This document shows positions 13,489 to 26,270 of a DNA stretch of 64,000 nucleotides, one piece after another. Source of the stretch: Ricinus communis (taxonomy: Eukaryota; Streptophyta; Magnoliopsida; Malpighiales; Euphorbiaceae). Position 1 is the stretch's first letter. Every line of letters starts with the position of its first letter. A program made the translations under genes and the position numbers. The stretch lies in NCBI RefSeq assembly GCF_019578655.1, contig NC_063263.1, forward strand, positions 4,250,501 to 4,314,500, in the 5' to 3' direction. Under the pieces are notes generated by a model. It had not been told where the DNA came from. It worked only from the letters and a program-made list of their open reading frames with translations, and made no database searches.

Positions 13489-13908
13489 AGCATCTCTAAT
13501 GATGTTCTTTATTTTAAAGAGCATAAGTTGTTTAATAAAGAGTATTTTTTTATAAAGAATAAAAATCTTTTTTTGAATCCAATGTCTTCTTTATTTTTAT
13601 CTTTATTTGCTTTATCCAAGAAGTGTTAAAGTTTTAAATTTTCTTTCTTAAAAAGGACATAAAAATTATGTTTAAAGAAAAAAATAAAAAATAATAGATA
13701 TCAATTAATAAATATATAGGAACTTGTAATGTATTAATTATAATAAGGATAAAAAATGAATTTCGCTCTTCAAATGTGGACAGCCAAATCTACTATTTAC
13801 TTTATATTTAAAAAATAATTTAACTTATGTGTTAGAGTCTTATTTTGTTAAATAGCTCTTTATAATAAAGAGTTTAACTTATTATGTAAAGAATCTTTTA
13901 GAGATGCT
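13489..13908. mobile_element. Related MITE with AGCATCTCTAA inverted termini
   Basis: AGCATCTCTAA at 13,489-13,499 is inverted at 13,898-13,908. Both arms then run through TTCTTTA and AAAGAG-type sequence. An internal GACAGCCAAATC motif resembles the centre of the two neighbouring MITE copies, so all three probably belong to one family. No coding capacity. The following 13,909-15,190 is AT-rich with nothing recognised. Confidence 0.5.
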
Positions 13909-15189
13909 TTTAGTCTATATAATGCTATATAATATATATAAAAATTAAGATATAAAAAACTTTAGCCAAATGCTTATTTGGATATATGAGATTCGACAAT
14001 TTGATCATTTTAATACTTTAATTTTAAATTTAATTTAATAGATATTTCAACTTGTATTATTTATGATATTTAAACACTTTTGGACATATAGCTCCATCTA
14101 ATACTTACACGTGTATTATGCATAAGTATATTAATGTTATCATAAAATAAAGTTCAAGTGTCTATTAGGTTAACTTGAAAATTAAAAGTGTTTAAGAGAT
14201 TATAAAAATAGAATTTAAGTGTTTGTTAAATTAAATCGAAAATTAAAATATTAAAACGATTAAAGGATTAAAATTTAGATATTTAAATATCCACTGTATC
14301 AAGAAATTTTGATATGTGGCATAAATTCATCCATAAAGAGATTTTCATTATATATCAATATGTTTGATATATAGACATAAATAATAATTCTCATATGCGT
14401 AAATAAACTGTAACATATGTAATCTATTATTTCATACATAGAAATGGTTTGTTTATTGCAGTACTAAGTTATTAACCAATAAGTTAATTAAGATAACTTT
14501 AAAAAAAAGAGTATTTCAGTTTTATTTCTTATATTAAATTAATTAATAAAATAGTATCTTAACAATATAATAACTTTTAATTTTAAAAAGGATTTAGATT
14601 CGTAATATTGATAATATAAAATTAATAATTATTATTAAAGTAATTCTTATACTATTATATTATTAAAACTCTAAAATATTAGAAATTTTATTAAGAAAGA
14701 CACTTAAATGTATTTATAGTTTTTATCCTAGGACTTAACTGAACCGATATAAATTCTCAATTGTAATATACAAATTGTACAAAAGTGTTGATGATAGGTA
14801 CAAACATTATAGCTAGTTAAAACATTTAAGATTTAGGATACGAGTTGAGTTTAAGACTGGGTTAGGTATGGGATAGGTGGACTCACTTCCTCTCAAGCTA
14901 AACAGGGCTAGAAGGAAAAGTAGATATGGCTAGAAAGGCTTCCTGATTTTCTCTTTTTTGCAACGGTGACTCTCTCTCTGCTGGACGTTTAACCGTTTAA
15001 AGTTATCTTTTCTAAGTTACACCCTCCATTTTAACATCTCTACTTTCACTAATGGCGTCCTCTAGTTTACCTAGCCTAAATTCTTTTCCGTAAGTGATGA
15101 TCTAGACCTACAAACCCAGGTCCTTGAACTTAAAACTCACCATGTTTATGAACCACCACACCGCAAACTACTGCTTATAAAAAAAGTAA

Positions 15190-15955
15190 CATCCTTTAAA
15201 TCATTTAGTCTAGGAGCAGTTAGAAAATCTACAAAGCAGCAGCTTGCAAGATTCATGGTAAGTTTGAAGATGTGAAAACAGTTGGGGGTATCTTTCTCTT
15301 CAAGTTTAGTCATGCAGAAGACATGAAATTTTTTTTGGAAAGAAGGCCATTGTACATTCAGAATTAGCTCCTTATTCTTCGCAAATGGCCATGAGATACA
15401 AACGTTAAAGGAGGTCTATTTCATGCACACTCCATTTTGGGTCCAAGCAAGAGGTTTTTCTCTAAAGGGATCAACGAGTATAATGCCAAAGCTATATATG
15501 GTCTTTTTAGAGGGTTGTTGGATTATACCACATTTAAGCTTAAGATAGGTTCTAAGGACAAAAGTCAAACTGAATGTTACTAAATAATTGCTAGTAGGAT
15601 TCACAAATAAAAGGCCATGTTTGTATGATAGATCGGTAGCATTTAGATACGAACGCATGCCTGAAATTTGGTATTACTGTGATCAAATTGGTCATGTAAT
15701 AAGGTTCTGAAGCAACAAGCAAAGAAAATAGAAGAAGGGTTGAAACCAGGCTTCAAAAATGAGGTACGATCCTTTTCTCATGGGAACAATCCCCTAATTT
15801 ATTTCCTTGTATATCTAAAAGAGAAAGACGACAATGCTACCATAATGACTGAAGAACAGCAGCTACAAGTCAGTTTGCAACGACTGCTCTCGTTAGACGA
15901 TTATGGGGAGGAAGACGCAAGTGAGCTTCAAATTCCGAACAAGGATACATAAGGG
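15190..15955 (+). pseudogene. LINE ORF1 relic (DUF4283 plus zinc-knuckle type)
   Basis: Broken translation shows the DUF4283 pattern of plant L1-like ORF1: FLFKFSHAEDM, then FFLERRPLYIQN, then LLILRKWP, then PFWVQARGF. It ends in a decayed knuckle, YYCDQIGHVI, lacking the full CCHC set. Stops and frameshifts interrupt it throughout. An open stretch at 15,740-15,952 continues the same relic. It is a fossil of a non-LTR retrotransposon, not a host gene. The 15,956-16,681 stretch after it is AT-rich and unremarkable. Confidence 0.6.
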
Positions 15956-16681
15956 TATGGTTTTGATGCAAGCCCTAACTTCTAAAAGTACGGATTAAGT
16001 ACAAGTGTCTTGGAAGGGAAAAACAAAGTTAACTTCATCACAATATATTGGGCTTTACCGATTGGTGGATGCTTCAGAGTTTGATACTGTAGATTATATT
16101 ATAATAATTGGCAAATATATACTAAAATAGTTATTATAACATAATTGATGAACTGAAACATTTAACTATTAATATCAGACTCTTAAGACTTCACAATCAC
16201 TCATCAGGATCCAAGCCTGAGTTGATAAGATAAAGGGTGACAAATAAATCTAATAGCCCATAGATTATCAAAGAAAAAAAATAATAATAATATTTCTATA
16301 TTGACAAAAATAGTAATTAAATCTGTCAGCGCAACCCCTACTAGAATTGAGTAGATGAAGTGGAAATAAGGACAACACTCGAGAATCTATTAGAGAATCA
16401 ACAAAATAAATACGAGAAAGGTTAAAAATAAAAAGATGAGAAAACTCAATGAAAAGATAAGAAAATAACAAAAGAAAACAGAAAATGGGGGTTATATCAC
16501 TATATTTACATATATACAAAGATATAAAATAGAATCTAAGTAAAACTAGAATGGCCGGATAAAATGACATTTAAATATAATTCACTAAATCCATAAGCGT
16601 CAGCTTCTAAAATAGATTATAAAAAAATTTATTGTTGAATCGTATCAGGAATACTATGCTTAATTAAAATATAGAATTCAT

Positions 16682-18716
16682 TGTAATACCATAAAAATAT
16701 AAAAATATATATATAAAAAAATTAAATATAACATACGACAATATACACTCATTACTCAAAGTGAAATAACTAGTCATACGCGTGCAGACAGCCCCTAAAA
16801 GGCACCACCTAATATACGCCTAAAGGCATTGTGTATACTAAACATTGTCCTAAAGCCAGTATATTCTAATATCACCCGACATCCAAGGTGTGATCATATA
16901 GACTACAAAAATGAGTGTATACTCATTTATCCGGCTAATAAAATTCTCAAGATTGCAACATTTAGGAAATGCTAAAATTACCATTACCCATTTCTAATTT
17001 ATTTAATAGAAAAATAAGATAAAAATTCTAAATTTTAAATAATGTAAAGCTACAAATAAAGAAATAAATAATTAAATAAATTATAAAGCATACATATAAT
17101 ATATTTGAAAATTATAGTATTATATGCTTATCAACTCACCTCGATTGCGACAGAGAAAATGCTCCTAAATAGTAGATGGGCCGCTAGGGCCGGCAGCAGA
17201 TCAAAATCTTTACCTAATATAAAAATGAAAATAAAAAAGGAAAGAGGATTCGAACCAACTGGATTAAATTCCAAAAATTCTAAAAATTCTACTAAAAATC
17301 TAGTAACATTTTCCCTAAAATTGAACTCCCCCATATAACGAGTCCAAACCTGCAGAAAAATCACTTTTATATAAATTCCAAAATTCACTTGGGCCTCCAA
17401 ACTTCATTTTATACCCAAGCAGACTAATTTCACAACATAACACAATTAACCCACAACACCCGACTTTCACAATTAATTTTCATAATATTCAGACTTATTT
17501 AATTTATCACAGTCTCATAATTTTGATAATTAATTTTCCACATTCAAATAATTCTCCACCACACGATATCAACATAATAATTTATTCTGAGTTTTTAAAT
17601 AATTTATCAGTCGTATAATTATTCAACAACTCATAATTTAACGATAATTTAACCGGATTAAATATATAATACCACAATTCACATTAAAAATCCATAACTA
17701 ACTATCCGGAAAGAATTTTAACGAACCAATACCATCAAAATTCTCCAAATAATGTGAAAAACATTATGCCCCTCGATACGCAAATCGAGGCGCCGCCACC
17801 CGCGGTGGCTGGAAAATACGACATCGTCGAAAATGCAATATGAGACCACCTATTCGAAGATCTCAATGCGAGGAGTCCGAATATGTAATTATTTTCACCT
17901 AACTCTTCACCGGTTTTTCGAAAAAAACCAAGGAAAATGCTGCTCCGGTGAAGCTCCTCCTCCCTTTTCCCGGCGATGGCAACTGCAAAGGAGGTCCAAA
18001 ATGGGCTGTTTAGAGCTTGAAGAAGCTAATGGCAGTAGCTCTATACAACCACAACACCTGCAATAGCGCCAAGAAGAAATGGCAGCCTATATTCCCTTTT
18101 TCTTCAATTTTTTCGGCAAGAAATGGAAGGAAAAGGAGTTCCCGTCGGCCAAGGGCGGTGGAGGAAGACTGGACTACTGCTCAGGCGGCTGGAAAATTAT
18201 GAGGAAGGGGAGGGACATCTTGAACAGAGAGGAAGACGTGAAGTGAGGTGTGTGCAAGCGGGAAGAAAAGAAAATAAATGGGAGAGGAGAAGGGAAATGG
18301 GTTTTTTTGGATACAAATATGTATTTATTAGTATTAGTATTATTATTACTACGATCATTTGCTTTATTATGTACTACAAACACATACACACACATATATA
18401 TACATACATATATATATAGAGATAGGTTTATTTTATTTATATATTTATTATTATCATGATTTTAAAATAATATCTATTTAATTATTTGCAAATAAAGCAT
18501 AGTGAAAATCATAGAGATATTTATAAAATTTGGTATCTTAAATTAATTTAATTTTAAATTTTTTTATTGCAATAAAATTGTTATATTATATAGTATATAT
18601 TTGCATCATATGGCTAATTATAAAATACAGAGAAAGGAATAAATAAATGTCTAAATTAATTATGTGTAAAAAAATGAAAATAATTAATATACTTGCAAAA
18701 CTTTATGGGTGTTACA
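16682..18716 (-). repeat. LTR-like block, probable ~2 kb solo or orphan LTR
   Basis: The plus strand begins TGTAATACC and ends GGGTGTTACA; read on the minus strand this is 5'-TGTAACACCC ... GGTATTACA-3', the standard end pair of many plant Gypsy LTRs. The interior has a GC-rich island (17,770-18,250) and AT-rich flanks. The flanking 5-mers (TTCAT and CTTCT) do not match, and no primer binding site or polypurine tract adjoins, so it may be an orphan LTR after recombination. Short ORFs in the island look spurious. Confidence 0.5.
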
Positions 18717-20794
18717 CTTCTAATTCACTTTTGGCCCATCAAATAAGGAAGCCTGATCAAGTCACTTTTTACAATTAGTTGACATGCTTTCTTCTAATCT
18801 ATTGCTCTAGTCTATAAGCCTATGAGCCTAATATTACCATGTGATTGTAGTGGTTTTAACCTTCAGCTCTAAGTGATTTTCAATCTCATCATTATGTCAA
18901 GGAATTGCTCTTCGCAATATGCCCGTTTTGAAATGAGTTGTTCGATCTTTCTAAAAAGAAAAGAATAGGGAAAAATAGAGTTGCCACTTAAAATGTTAGG
19001 ATAAGTCATGAGGGTAAGGATAAAGGCTTCATACCCTTATGGAGAGCCTGATTCTCTCTCCATAACTTCAACAACAATAGGTTCATAATATTAAGTACAA
19101 ATAGGGAAGGTTATGAAGCGCCATATCTGCCTAGGCATGAGCATAGCCTCCACTAGAGTAAATGAATCTTTACCTAACCTAATAATATTACCTTAACCTA
19201 GTTCTTCTGCTCATTTTAACCATGAACATTTTTTTATATCTTATTTAGCATGTGAAGTGAGCAAAGTAATACTAGCTTAAGAAAGAAGTATATTAGTACC
19301 TCGACTAGTCCTAGAGGGAATATATTGGTATCTTAACTAGTCCTAGCATGAGGTACTTTGGTACCTTAAGTTTGATCTTCATATGTGAAGGTGACCGAAT
19401 TAAAATATGGTTTTATTACCTAAATTTAAAAGTTGAATTTGTTTTATCATAACATTTTAGGTGAACACATAAATGAATCATAGGGAGGTTCTATTGGTAA
19501 GCTTGATTCATTTTAGAATAGGAATGTGAAATGATCACCCATAAATCCTAAATTGATTTTAGTTTTTTAACATATAAGGTGAAAATCTAATGCGTTAAGA
19601 CAAACATTCATAAAAAGGGTGATGAAAAAAGAAAAACCTAAAAGAGGTTAAAAAAGAACAGGGCACTTAGGGGGAATTATTCACAATAATGGCTTGCAAA
19701 AGACTCAAACAAAATAATTAAAATTACTAACTAATTGATTCACATAATTTAAGTCTAAAAGTCCAATGGAAACCACTTTAGGATTTTAAAGCCGAGGAAA
19801 ACCTATGACAATGAAAGGAATTAGGTTAGTAAAGAATATTAATAAATAAAATTGCAATTAAACAAAGAAAATATAAAGAGGAAATTCAAAGCAAATTAAA
19901 AGAAAATATTAAGCAATATTAACATAAATAATACTAAGAGCAACTGGATATGCCTTAAAAAATGTATAAACAACTAATTAATTATGTAATTAGCTAAAAT
20001 AAAAAAAATTAACTAAAAATAGGGTGCAAGGGACTAAACTCGTGCGAGTAGAAACTGAGCTCATGTGAGTCTAGGCCATAGGAGCCTTAAAAACTCAAAA
20101 TGATGACCGAAAACACTAAAATGACAAAAAAATGATGCTCTAAAAGGCTGAGCTCAAGCCTAAAAACCTAGAGAATCTCAAAATGGCAACTACAAAGACC
20201 AAAAGCAACAAAATTAAAGGCCTAGAAGGCAGAGCTAGTATGAACTTAGGCTTCAAAAGTCTAACAATCGTAAAATGGTTGCATTTTACGCAAAAAAGAC
20301 AAATTGAAGGATCTAGGATTGGACAAACGTGAGTTGAATTCAGAGAGAGTAAAAAAAATAAGTTTTCACATCTCAACCATCAAAAATCAAAAATAAAAAA
20401 ATGGATGAAGAACATAGAATGTAATAGAGTAAAATAACACAAAATCTCAAATAAAGCTAGATTAGGCCCTTAAGATTATTTTATGAATAAATGACTATGT
20501 GTTTATTCCGTGAAAATACTACGTAGCCCTTTAAGTAGTTATGAAAGTTTTAGTTTTGGTTAAGGAGAGAATAAGTGGATGATGTCTAGGGTTTAGGTAT
20601 ATGTGTATATAGGGACTTAGGGTTTTTTACAAGAAAATGATGAATATATATGGGTTATTTAGTTTTTAGGAAATTGAAGGCTAGGATTAGGCTTTAAGGT
20701 TAAGTGATGGAAAACTGGGATCGTATCACTTCATTTATTGAGTTCTTTGTTATTAAATAATGTGGCATAGGAAAAAGATCTTATGCCCCGACTC

Positions 20795-20857
20795 TGAACT
20801 CACACGAGTACACATTGAGTTCACGCAAGTCTATGCTGAGCTCATGGGAGTAGAGGT
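20795..20857 (+). repeat. Three 21-bp tandem units with GAGCTCATGNGAGT-like core
   Basis: Consecutive 21-bp units begin GAACTCACACGAGT, GAGTTCACGCAAGT and GAGCTCATGGGAGT. Two more related units occur at about 20,036-20,079 (CTCGTGCGAGTAGAAACT, then GAGCTCATGTGAGT). The function is unknown. Confidence 0.6.
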
Positions 20858-21470
20858 TAAGCTTGGATGAGCTCAGTCTGCCAGCTAGGGCAAAACACGA
20901 GTTTTGATGTCCAAGGTTGTCTCTGTCAATCCTTGAAAGTAGCTTCTTAGACTTTCATACAAGTTCCCGCTTTAAAAGCATTCACCAACCAAAATATCTC
21001 ATCCTCGAGCTTATATAAAGTTTGATCCAAAAAATCAGTACTGACATACCCTTAAAACAATCCACAAACCTGTACCTATTTTCACAACTACACAAAGCTT
21101 TTCCAGCCACCATCATCACCTTACTGATTAATCTATCAAAGATGCATCATGTGCATTTAAACTCATACAATTTTTTATGGTTTATCCCAATACTTTAATT
21201 CTTATGATTCTACACTAAACTTGAATGACTTACCTGGTAATTTATGCAAGTAGCTTGAGGGGATCAAATGGAAATTATTAAGCTCCAATAAGAGGAGGGA
21301 GTGTCAAATTTTACGAGTCTTCCAAGCGTTAAAATTTGAGGAGATAACTTCAAGGGAGACTCATGAAGCTTTGATGTATAACTCCATAAAGAAGAAGAAA
21401 TGGAAGGTTGGAGTGTGGAAGACTCAGATTCATAAAGGGTTAAAGAATAAGGTTGGAGTGTGGAAGACTC

Positions 21471-21472
<2 letters not shown>

Positions 21473-21512
<40 letters not shown>
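21473..21512. repeat. (AT)n microsatellite
   Basis: An uninterrupted AT dinucleotide run of about 20 units. Confidence 0.95.
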
Positions 21513-21514
<2 letters not shown>

Positions 21515-22986
21515 TCTATAGAGCTGCAACAGGGTTGTTAGACATAAAAGGCAGTAAGACCACGCAGCCAAACTGAAAGGCTACATAAAAAACTGCTGAA
21601 ATGATGGAAATAAAAAAATGAATAAAAATAAGGCTCACTAGGCTAATAATCCAATATAAGAAAATGACCAAGGTGAAAGTTAGGGCACTTTGAAGAGAAC
21701 ATAGTCGGTCAGAAAAAACCTGAAATGACTGACTAATGACTGGAGTTCACTCAAGTACTTAGATATGACATTAGTTCTATTTGAATTGAGTTGTTTGATG
21801 ACATCACATTGAATAGCAATATTCTTACAAGATGATCTTTCAAAATGTCTAACTAATAGAAGTGCAAAATGTTTCTCAAAAGAACATTTGCGACAAGAGG
21901 GCAAGTAACTCTCACTCCTTTTGCACCATATTCCTTACAAAGAAAATAAGAAAAAATAAGAAAAAATAAGGAAAAAATAAGCAATAATAAAAAAGAGAAA
22001 ATCATAAAAAAAGATGCGTACTAAGTTCAAAATTTCTAAAAGGGCAGCTTAGGCAAAAGTCAAGGATGTCCTGCTAGGTTGAAAAACTAAAAAGGGCAAT
22101 CTATATGGCAAAAGTAGCTCCCTAAATCGAAAACCCGAAAGAGTAGTTTAGGCAAAAATTAGAATACAAATAATAAAGAAAAAAAGAGAGAAAATAAAAG
22201 GAGAAAAATAAAAAGTATATGAGTAATAAACACTTGAATAATGATCAAGTTGCATCATCGATAGTCACTCTCTCCTCCTCAATTGTGGCCAAGTCTAATG
22301 GAATCATAGTTGAAACCAAAGGGGCAATGATGGTAGAACCTAGCATTGCGCAAGCTCAAATGATGTTGACACATTTTCTAGGCTTAACTCACTCGCCTAG
22401 AAGGTCTATATCTCGTATTTATACTATTGATTATTGGAATATTTTCTTATAACAACTTATGTTTAAGATCTTTCTCATATGGATCAAGGCACTTCATTAC
22501 CATTAAGTAAGTAATAGTCCAGATTTAGTACAAGTAAGGGTATCAATTTAAGGCCACACAAAGTCTAGCATCCAATCAATAAACAATGGTAAAAGGACCA
22601 TACACTGATGCCATTTCCATTGTCGAGCAGTTCTCTTTACCGCCTGACCAAGCAAACACACACATATATTTACTAAGCCATCATTGCACATCATGCATAC
22701 ATGCATAAAATATGAATAAATAGGAAATGACGAATAATGCCTTACATACATAACTTAAATAGTCCATTGTAGTTCAAGCAATCAAATCATGGCCTCCCCA
22801 GGCCAAACTTACATTCTTAATTCACTCCCACTAACCCAAGCCTAAAATACCATTCTTGAGGCTAAGTTTTCTTTGTAGATAATTATTTTATTCAACTTCA
22901 CTGTGTTCACTCTCTAAATCAAATAGGTTAAAGTCGCTCACGCTATCGAAAAATTCATCATTTAGAAGTAGTTATACCTAAACGAC

Positions 22987-23670
22987 AAGATGATGTCTTT
23001 CAAAACATGCGCAGATGGCGAGATGGTGCCTTTTATCCTACCATGCAACTCGAGCAAATAGTGAGGAGATGCCTCCTATCATGGGGGTAAGATGGTGTCT
23101 TCCTTAAAGGGGTTTTTTTTATCAATATAGTAAAGTGGTGCTTCCTGCCTCAACAAGTAGTGAGATGGTGTTTCCTACAACCTTAACAAACGGCGAGATG
23201 GTATCTCCTAGAATCCTAGTAGATAATGAGGTGGTGCCTCCTATCCTGTAGGCAAGATGGTGTCTTTCCTATAAAGAATCATTTATCAATAGTGAAGTGA
23301 TGCTTCTTGCTTTAATAAAGTAGCAAAATAGTGTCTTTATTACCTCAACAAATGTTGAGATGGTGTCTCTATAATTCTTTTCAAGCAGTAAAGTGGTGCC
23401 TCCGGTCTTGCAGGTTCAACAAAGTAGTAAGATAGTGTCTTCTAAAACTTCAAATAGTGAGTTGGTGTCTCTTAGAATTCTTTTAGGTAGGGAGATGGTG
23501 CCTCATGTCTGACCAATCAATCAAGGTGGTGAGATGGTGTCTTCCACAACAGAGCAGTCTTTTCTATAACATGCAGAAGGTAGCAAGGTGGTGCCTCCTA
23601 TTCCGAGGGCAATATAATGTCTTCTCCATAAAACAACATTCATCTGAACAGCAAAGTGGTACTTCTTGCC
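22987..23670 (+). repeat. Degenerate repeat array: ~20 cores of AGTGAGATGGTGYCTCCTA with higher-order order
   Basis: Twenty cores close to AGTGAGATGGTGTCTCCTA recur about every 36 bp. They start near 22987, 23018, 23060, 23087, 23129, 23159, 23192, 23225, 23252, 23291, 23322, 23353, 23387, 23426, 23456, 23489, 23528, 23582, 23609 and 23650. Variants recur in order: a GCCTCCTATC type, then a GTCTTCC type, then a GCTTCCTGCC type, with similar linkers (TTTATCAAT). This gives a higher-order period of about 165 bp between 23,071, 23,236 and 23,398. It lies just downstream (minus sense) of the antisense Copia relic. Origin and function unknown. Confidence 0.8.
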
Positions 23671-23899
23671 TCAGTAAATAAGACTTTAAATTCAAAGTTC
23701 ACTATCAAGTGACATCTAACTCATTATTGCTTTGATTCAAACTCATTCTTGCAAAATTGATTTTATATGCAAAACTATTTTTTAAAGAATTTATTTTCCA
23801 AAGCAAGAGTCAAACTGTTATTACCTAACTTTTGCTCCTCCATTATGTAAGCTCGATGATGAGACTAGGATAAGTCTGGTAGAATAAACTTTGAGCAGT

Positions 23900-26270
23900 A
23901 AAGGGAAGAAAGCTCTGAAAGGCACCTAAGGACACTGAGAACCTCCAAAATGCATTGACTAGACAACCTTAGACACAATGATGCAGTCACATATCGCTTG
24001 GGCAAGCCTTGAAAAGCCACGCTCACAAGCTATATTTGCAATAACTCGATATTTAGCCTTAGTTGAAGAGCGAACTACCATTTTTGTTTTCTCATACCCC
24101 ATGAAACTTTATTTAAGCCATAAATATGACATAACACGTAGTAAATCTCATCTCATCAACTGAACTTCTACAATCTGCATTTGTGTAACCCAAGATAGTC
24201 AAACTTGAATTATTTTATAAAAACATACCATTGCAATTAGTGTTTTAAATATCAAAGGATGTATTTAACAATAACCTAATGCTCTATTGTTAGAGCATGC
24301 ATGAACGGACTTACTTTATTCACCATATAAACCACATCTTGTCGAGTTAAACTTAAATATTGTAAGCTTCCAAAGTGTTTCAAAACAAATTAAGATCTAG
24401 AAAATGATCCCTAGCAGTGACAAATAACTTGTCAATATAATTTTGAAGTATGGATATTCCCTTTTAATTCATGAGTTTTCTTTCGAATAAGTAAGTCTTG
24501 TATATATTTGGTTTGAGTAACAACCAAACCATGAGGAATCCATAAGACATTAATGCCAAGAAAAAGCTTTGATTTACCTAGATATTTTCAGGCAAAATAA
24601 AATTGAAACTATTGAATAAGAGATGTAATTGTTAACTTATCATCACAAATAATTAAGATATCATCAACGAATATAAGACATATGTCATATTGGAAGTAAA
24701 AATATAATAAAATAAATATATGTCTGTTTTAGAGCCTTGAAACCAAATTTAACCGACTTATTTGAGAGATACATTTATCACATGTTTAGAATCTATTTAA
24801 GCCCATTTAACTAGCACCTCAATAATTAAACAAGGTCTAAATATTAGGAGTTAGAAAATTCTAGAGGTTAAATCATATATACTCGTTCCTTTATTCATGA
24901 GAGAAACTGGCAATAGCAAGCGAATGGTAATAAGTTTAATTATTAAGTTAACAATTTCAAATAGTCGACCTTATACGTGAAGGACCCTTTAGAAACTAGC
25001 CGACCTTTGTAGTGTTCCAAACTACTATCAGTTTTCCTTATAAACTGAAGCACCCACTTAATCCAATTATATTTTTGAGTTTTAGGTGATGTAACAAACA
25101 CCTATATCTATTTTTAATTAAAGCATTATGCTCATCTTAAATTGCATCATGCCACTTGGAGGATTTAACTATTCCAGAGAAATAGGTGGGCTCAATATCA
25201 ATGTCAATAATGCAAAGAATTTTCTTACTTTTAATTTGTCATCTTTTGATTGATGAGTTATGACATGATAAAACATCCATTTTACTGAGGTGTATATGGA
25301 CAAAAAGATCAATATAAAAAAATTTAGTTGTAAAATAATTTATCAAAGCTTTATACTCACCTCCCTAATTAGATGAAAATATTTTATTGACTTTTAAAGA
25401 AATTTTCAGTCATAATACACAATTTTATGAAAACATTAAAAATATATATATAATAAGGTAGTTACAAACGATAAACCCCATAAATCTGAACACATCAATT
25501 CAAACTTTGAGTTTAGTTGAAATCCATAAAATTTATAGAATTTATTTACAAATCTAAAGTTTATATACTTTGAATAAACTGAAAGTTAATTTAGAACTCT
25601 ACATAATAAAATTTATATGAAATTAGTTATAGCTAAACTAAATTCTAACAAAATAGATAGATTTCTAAATAAATTCCACATTAACAAGTAAATATATTCT
25701 ATAACAACAAAATATCTCTTTCAACTTTATTATTTCCATTTTCTCTCTTATATCTTTTTTCAAATGAAATGGATTTCAACCAAACATAACATAAAGGACT
25801 ACTAGCCACAAATTCAAAAGTAATAAATAGTAATCTAGAAATTTTGCTTATACGATAAGCATTGTACCACTTAGAAGACACGTCATTAAAATAACTAATG
25901 CCTTTCAAACTATAGGAAAACATTCATGTTTGAAAACAAGCATTACCATAACGAGAGAGTTGTTAAGCAAGCTGTAATAAAGAGAGACTTTGATAATGTG
26001 ATTAAGTATAAATCACCATCGTTCTGGCCTTTGAATAAGAGCTTCCTCATGGGAATATCCTTTATTAAAAGAATGCCAAGAAATAATTCAATTACAACAT
26101 TGTTACCTTTCGTAAAAGAACATTTAAACCATTACAAAGTTTAAATTACAGAACCAACATTTGAAAATAGGAATACTAGAATCATTATCTATTGTGACTT
26201 GCTCAGGACCATAATATTCATTATGAATGCCAAGGCTATCCAAATCTGCAGTAAGATGTCGATTTGCAAC
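23900..26270 (-). pseudogene. Antisense Ty1/Copia pol relic (protease to RNase H)
   Basis: Read on the minus strand in order, with many stops and shifts: protease-region text YYGPEQVTIDN (about 26,200); integrase-region text GGEYKALINYFTT (about 25,350) and KWHDAI; reverse transcriptase with ICLIF/DDILII-like text near 24,680; and RNase H with VSWGMRKQKW near 24,090. The order matches Copia (protease, integrase, RT, RNase H). No LTRs were found. Open stretches inside it, such as 25,926-26,144 on the plus strand, are not genes. Confidence 0.65.

Larger units (their letters stand above)
18717..22986. other. Gene-free, AT-rich degenerate repetitive DNA
   Basis: No coding exon could be supported. 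Phrases such as AATAGAGTTGCCACTTA near 18,970 recall decayed LTR-retrotransposon DNA. Local structure includes 21-bp repeats near 20,036 and 20,795, a 22-bp sequence repeated 46 bp apart at 21,404 and 21,449, and an (AT)n run at 21,473-21,512. Confidence 0.4.

Noticed and set aside
17246..17262. tRNA-like B box (GGTTCGAATCCT on the minus strand)
   Set aside because: No D arm, anticodon arm or acceptor stem can be formed at the right spacing; it lies inside an LTR-like block.
18017..18459. Several overlapping short ORFs
   Set aside because: They fall in the GC-rich island of the LTR-like block and show no domain or splice continuity.
22219..22452. 77-codon ORF as a small gene
   Set aside because: No domain, no splice partners, surrounded by degenerate repeats.
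22987..23670. CRISPR-like array
   Set aside because: Cores are degenerate, spacers share sequence with each other, and this is plant nuclear DNA.
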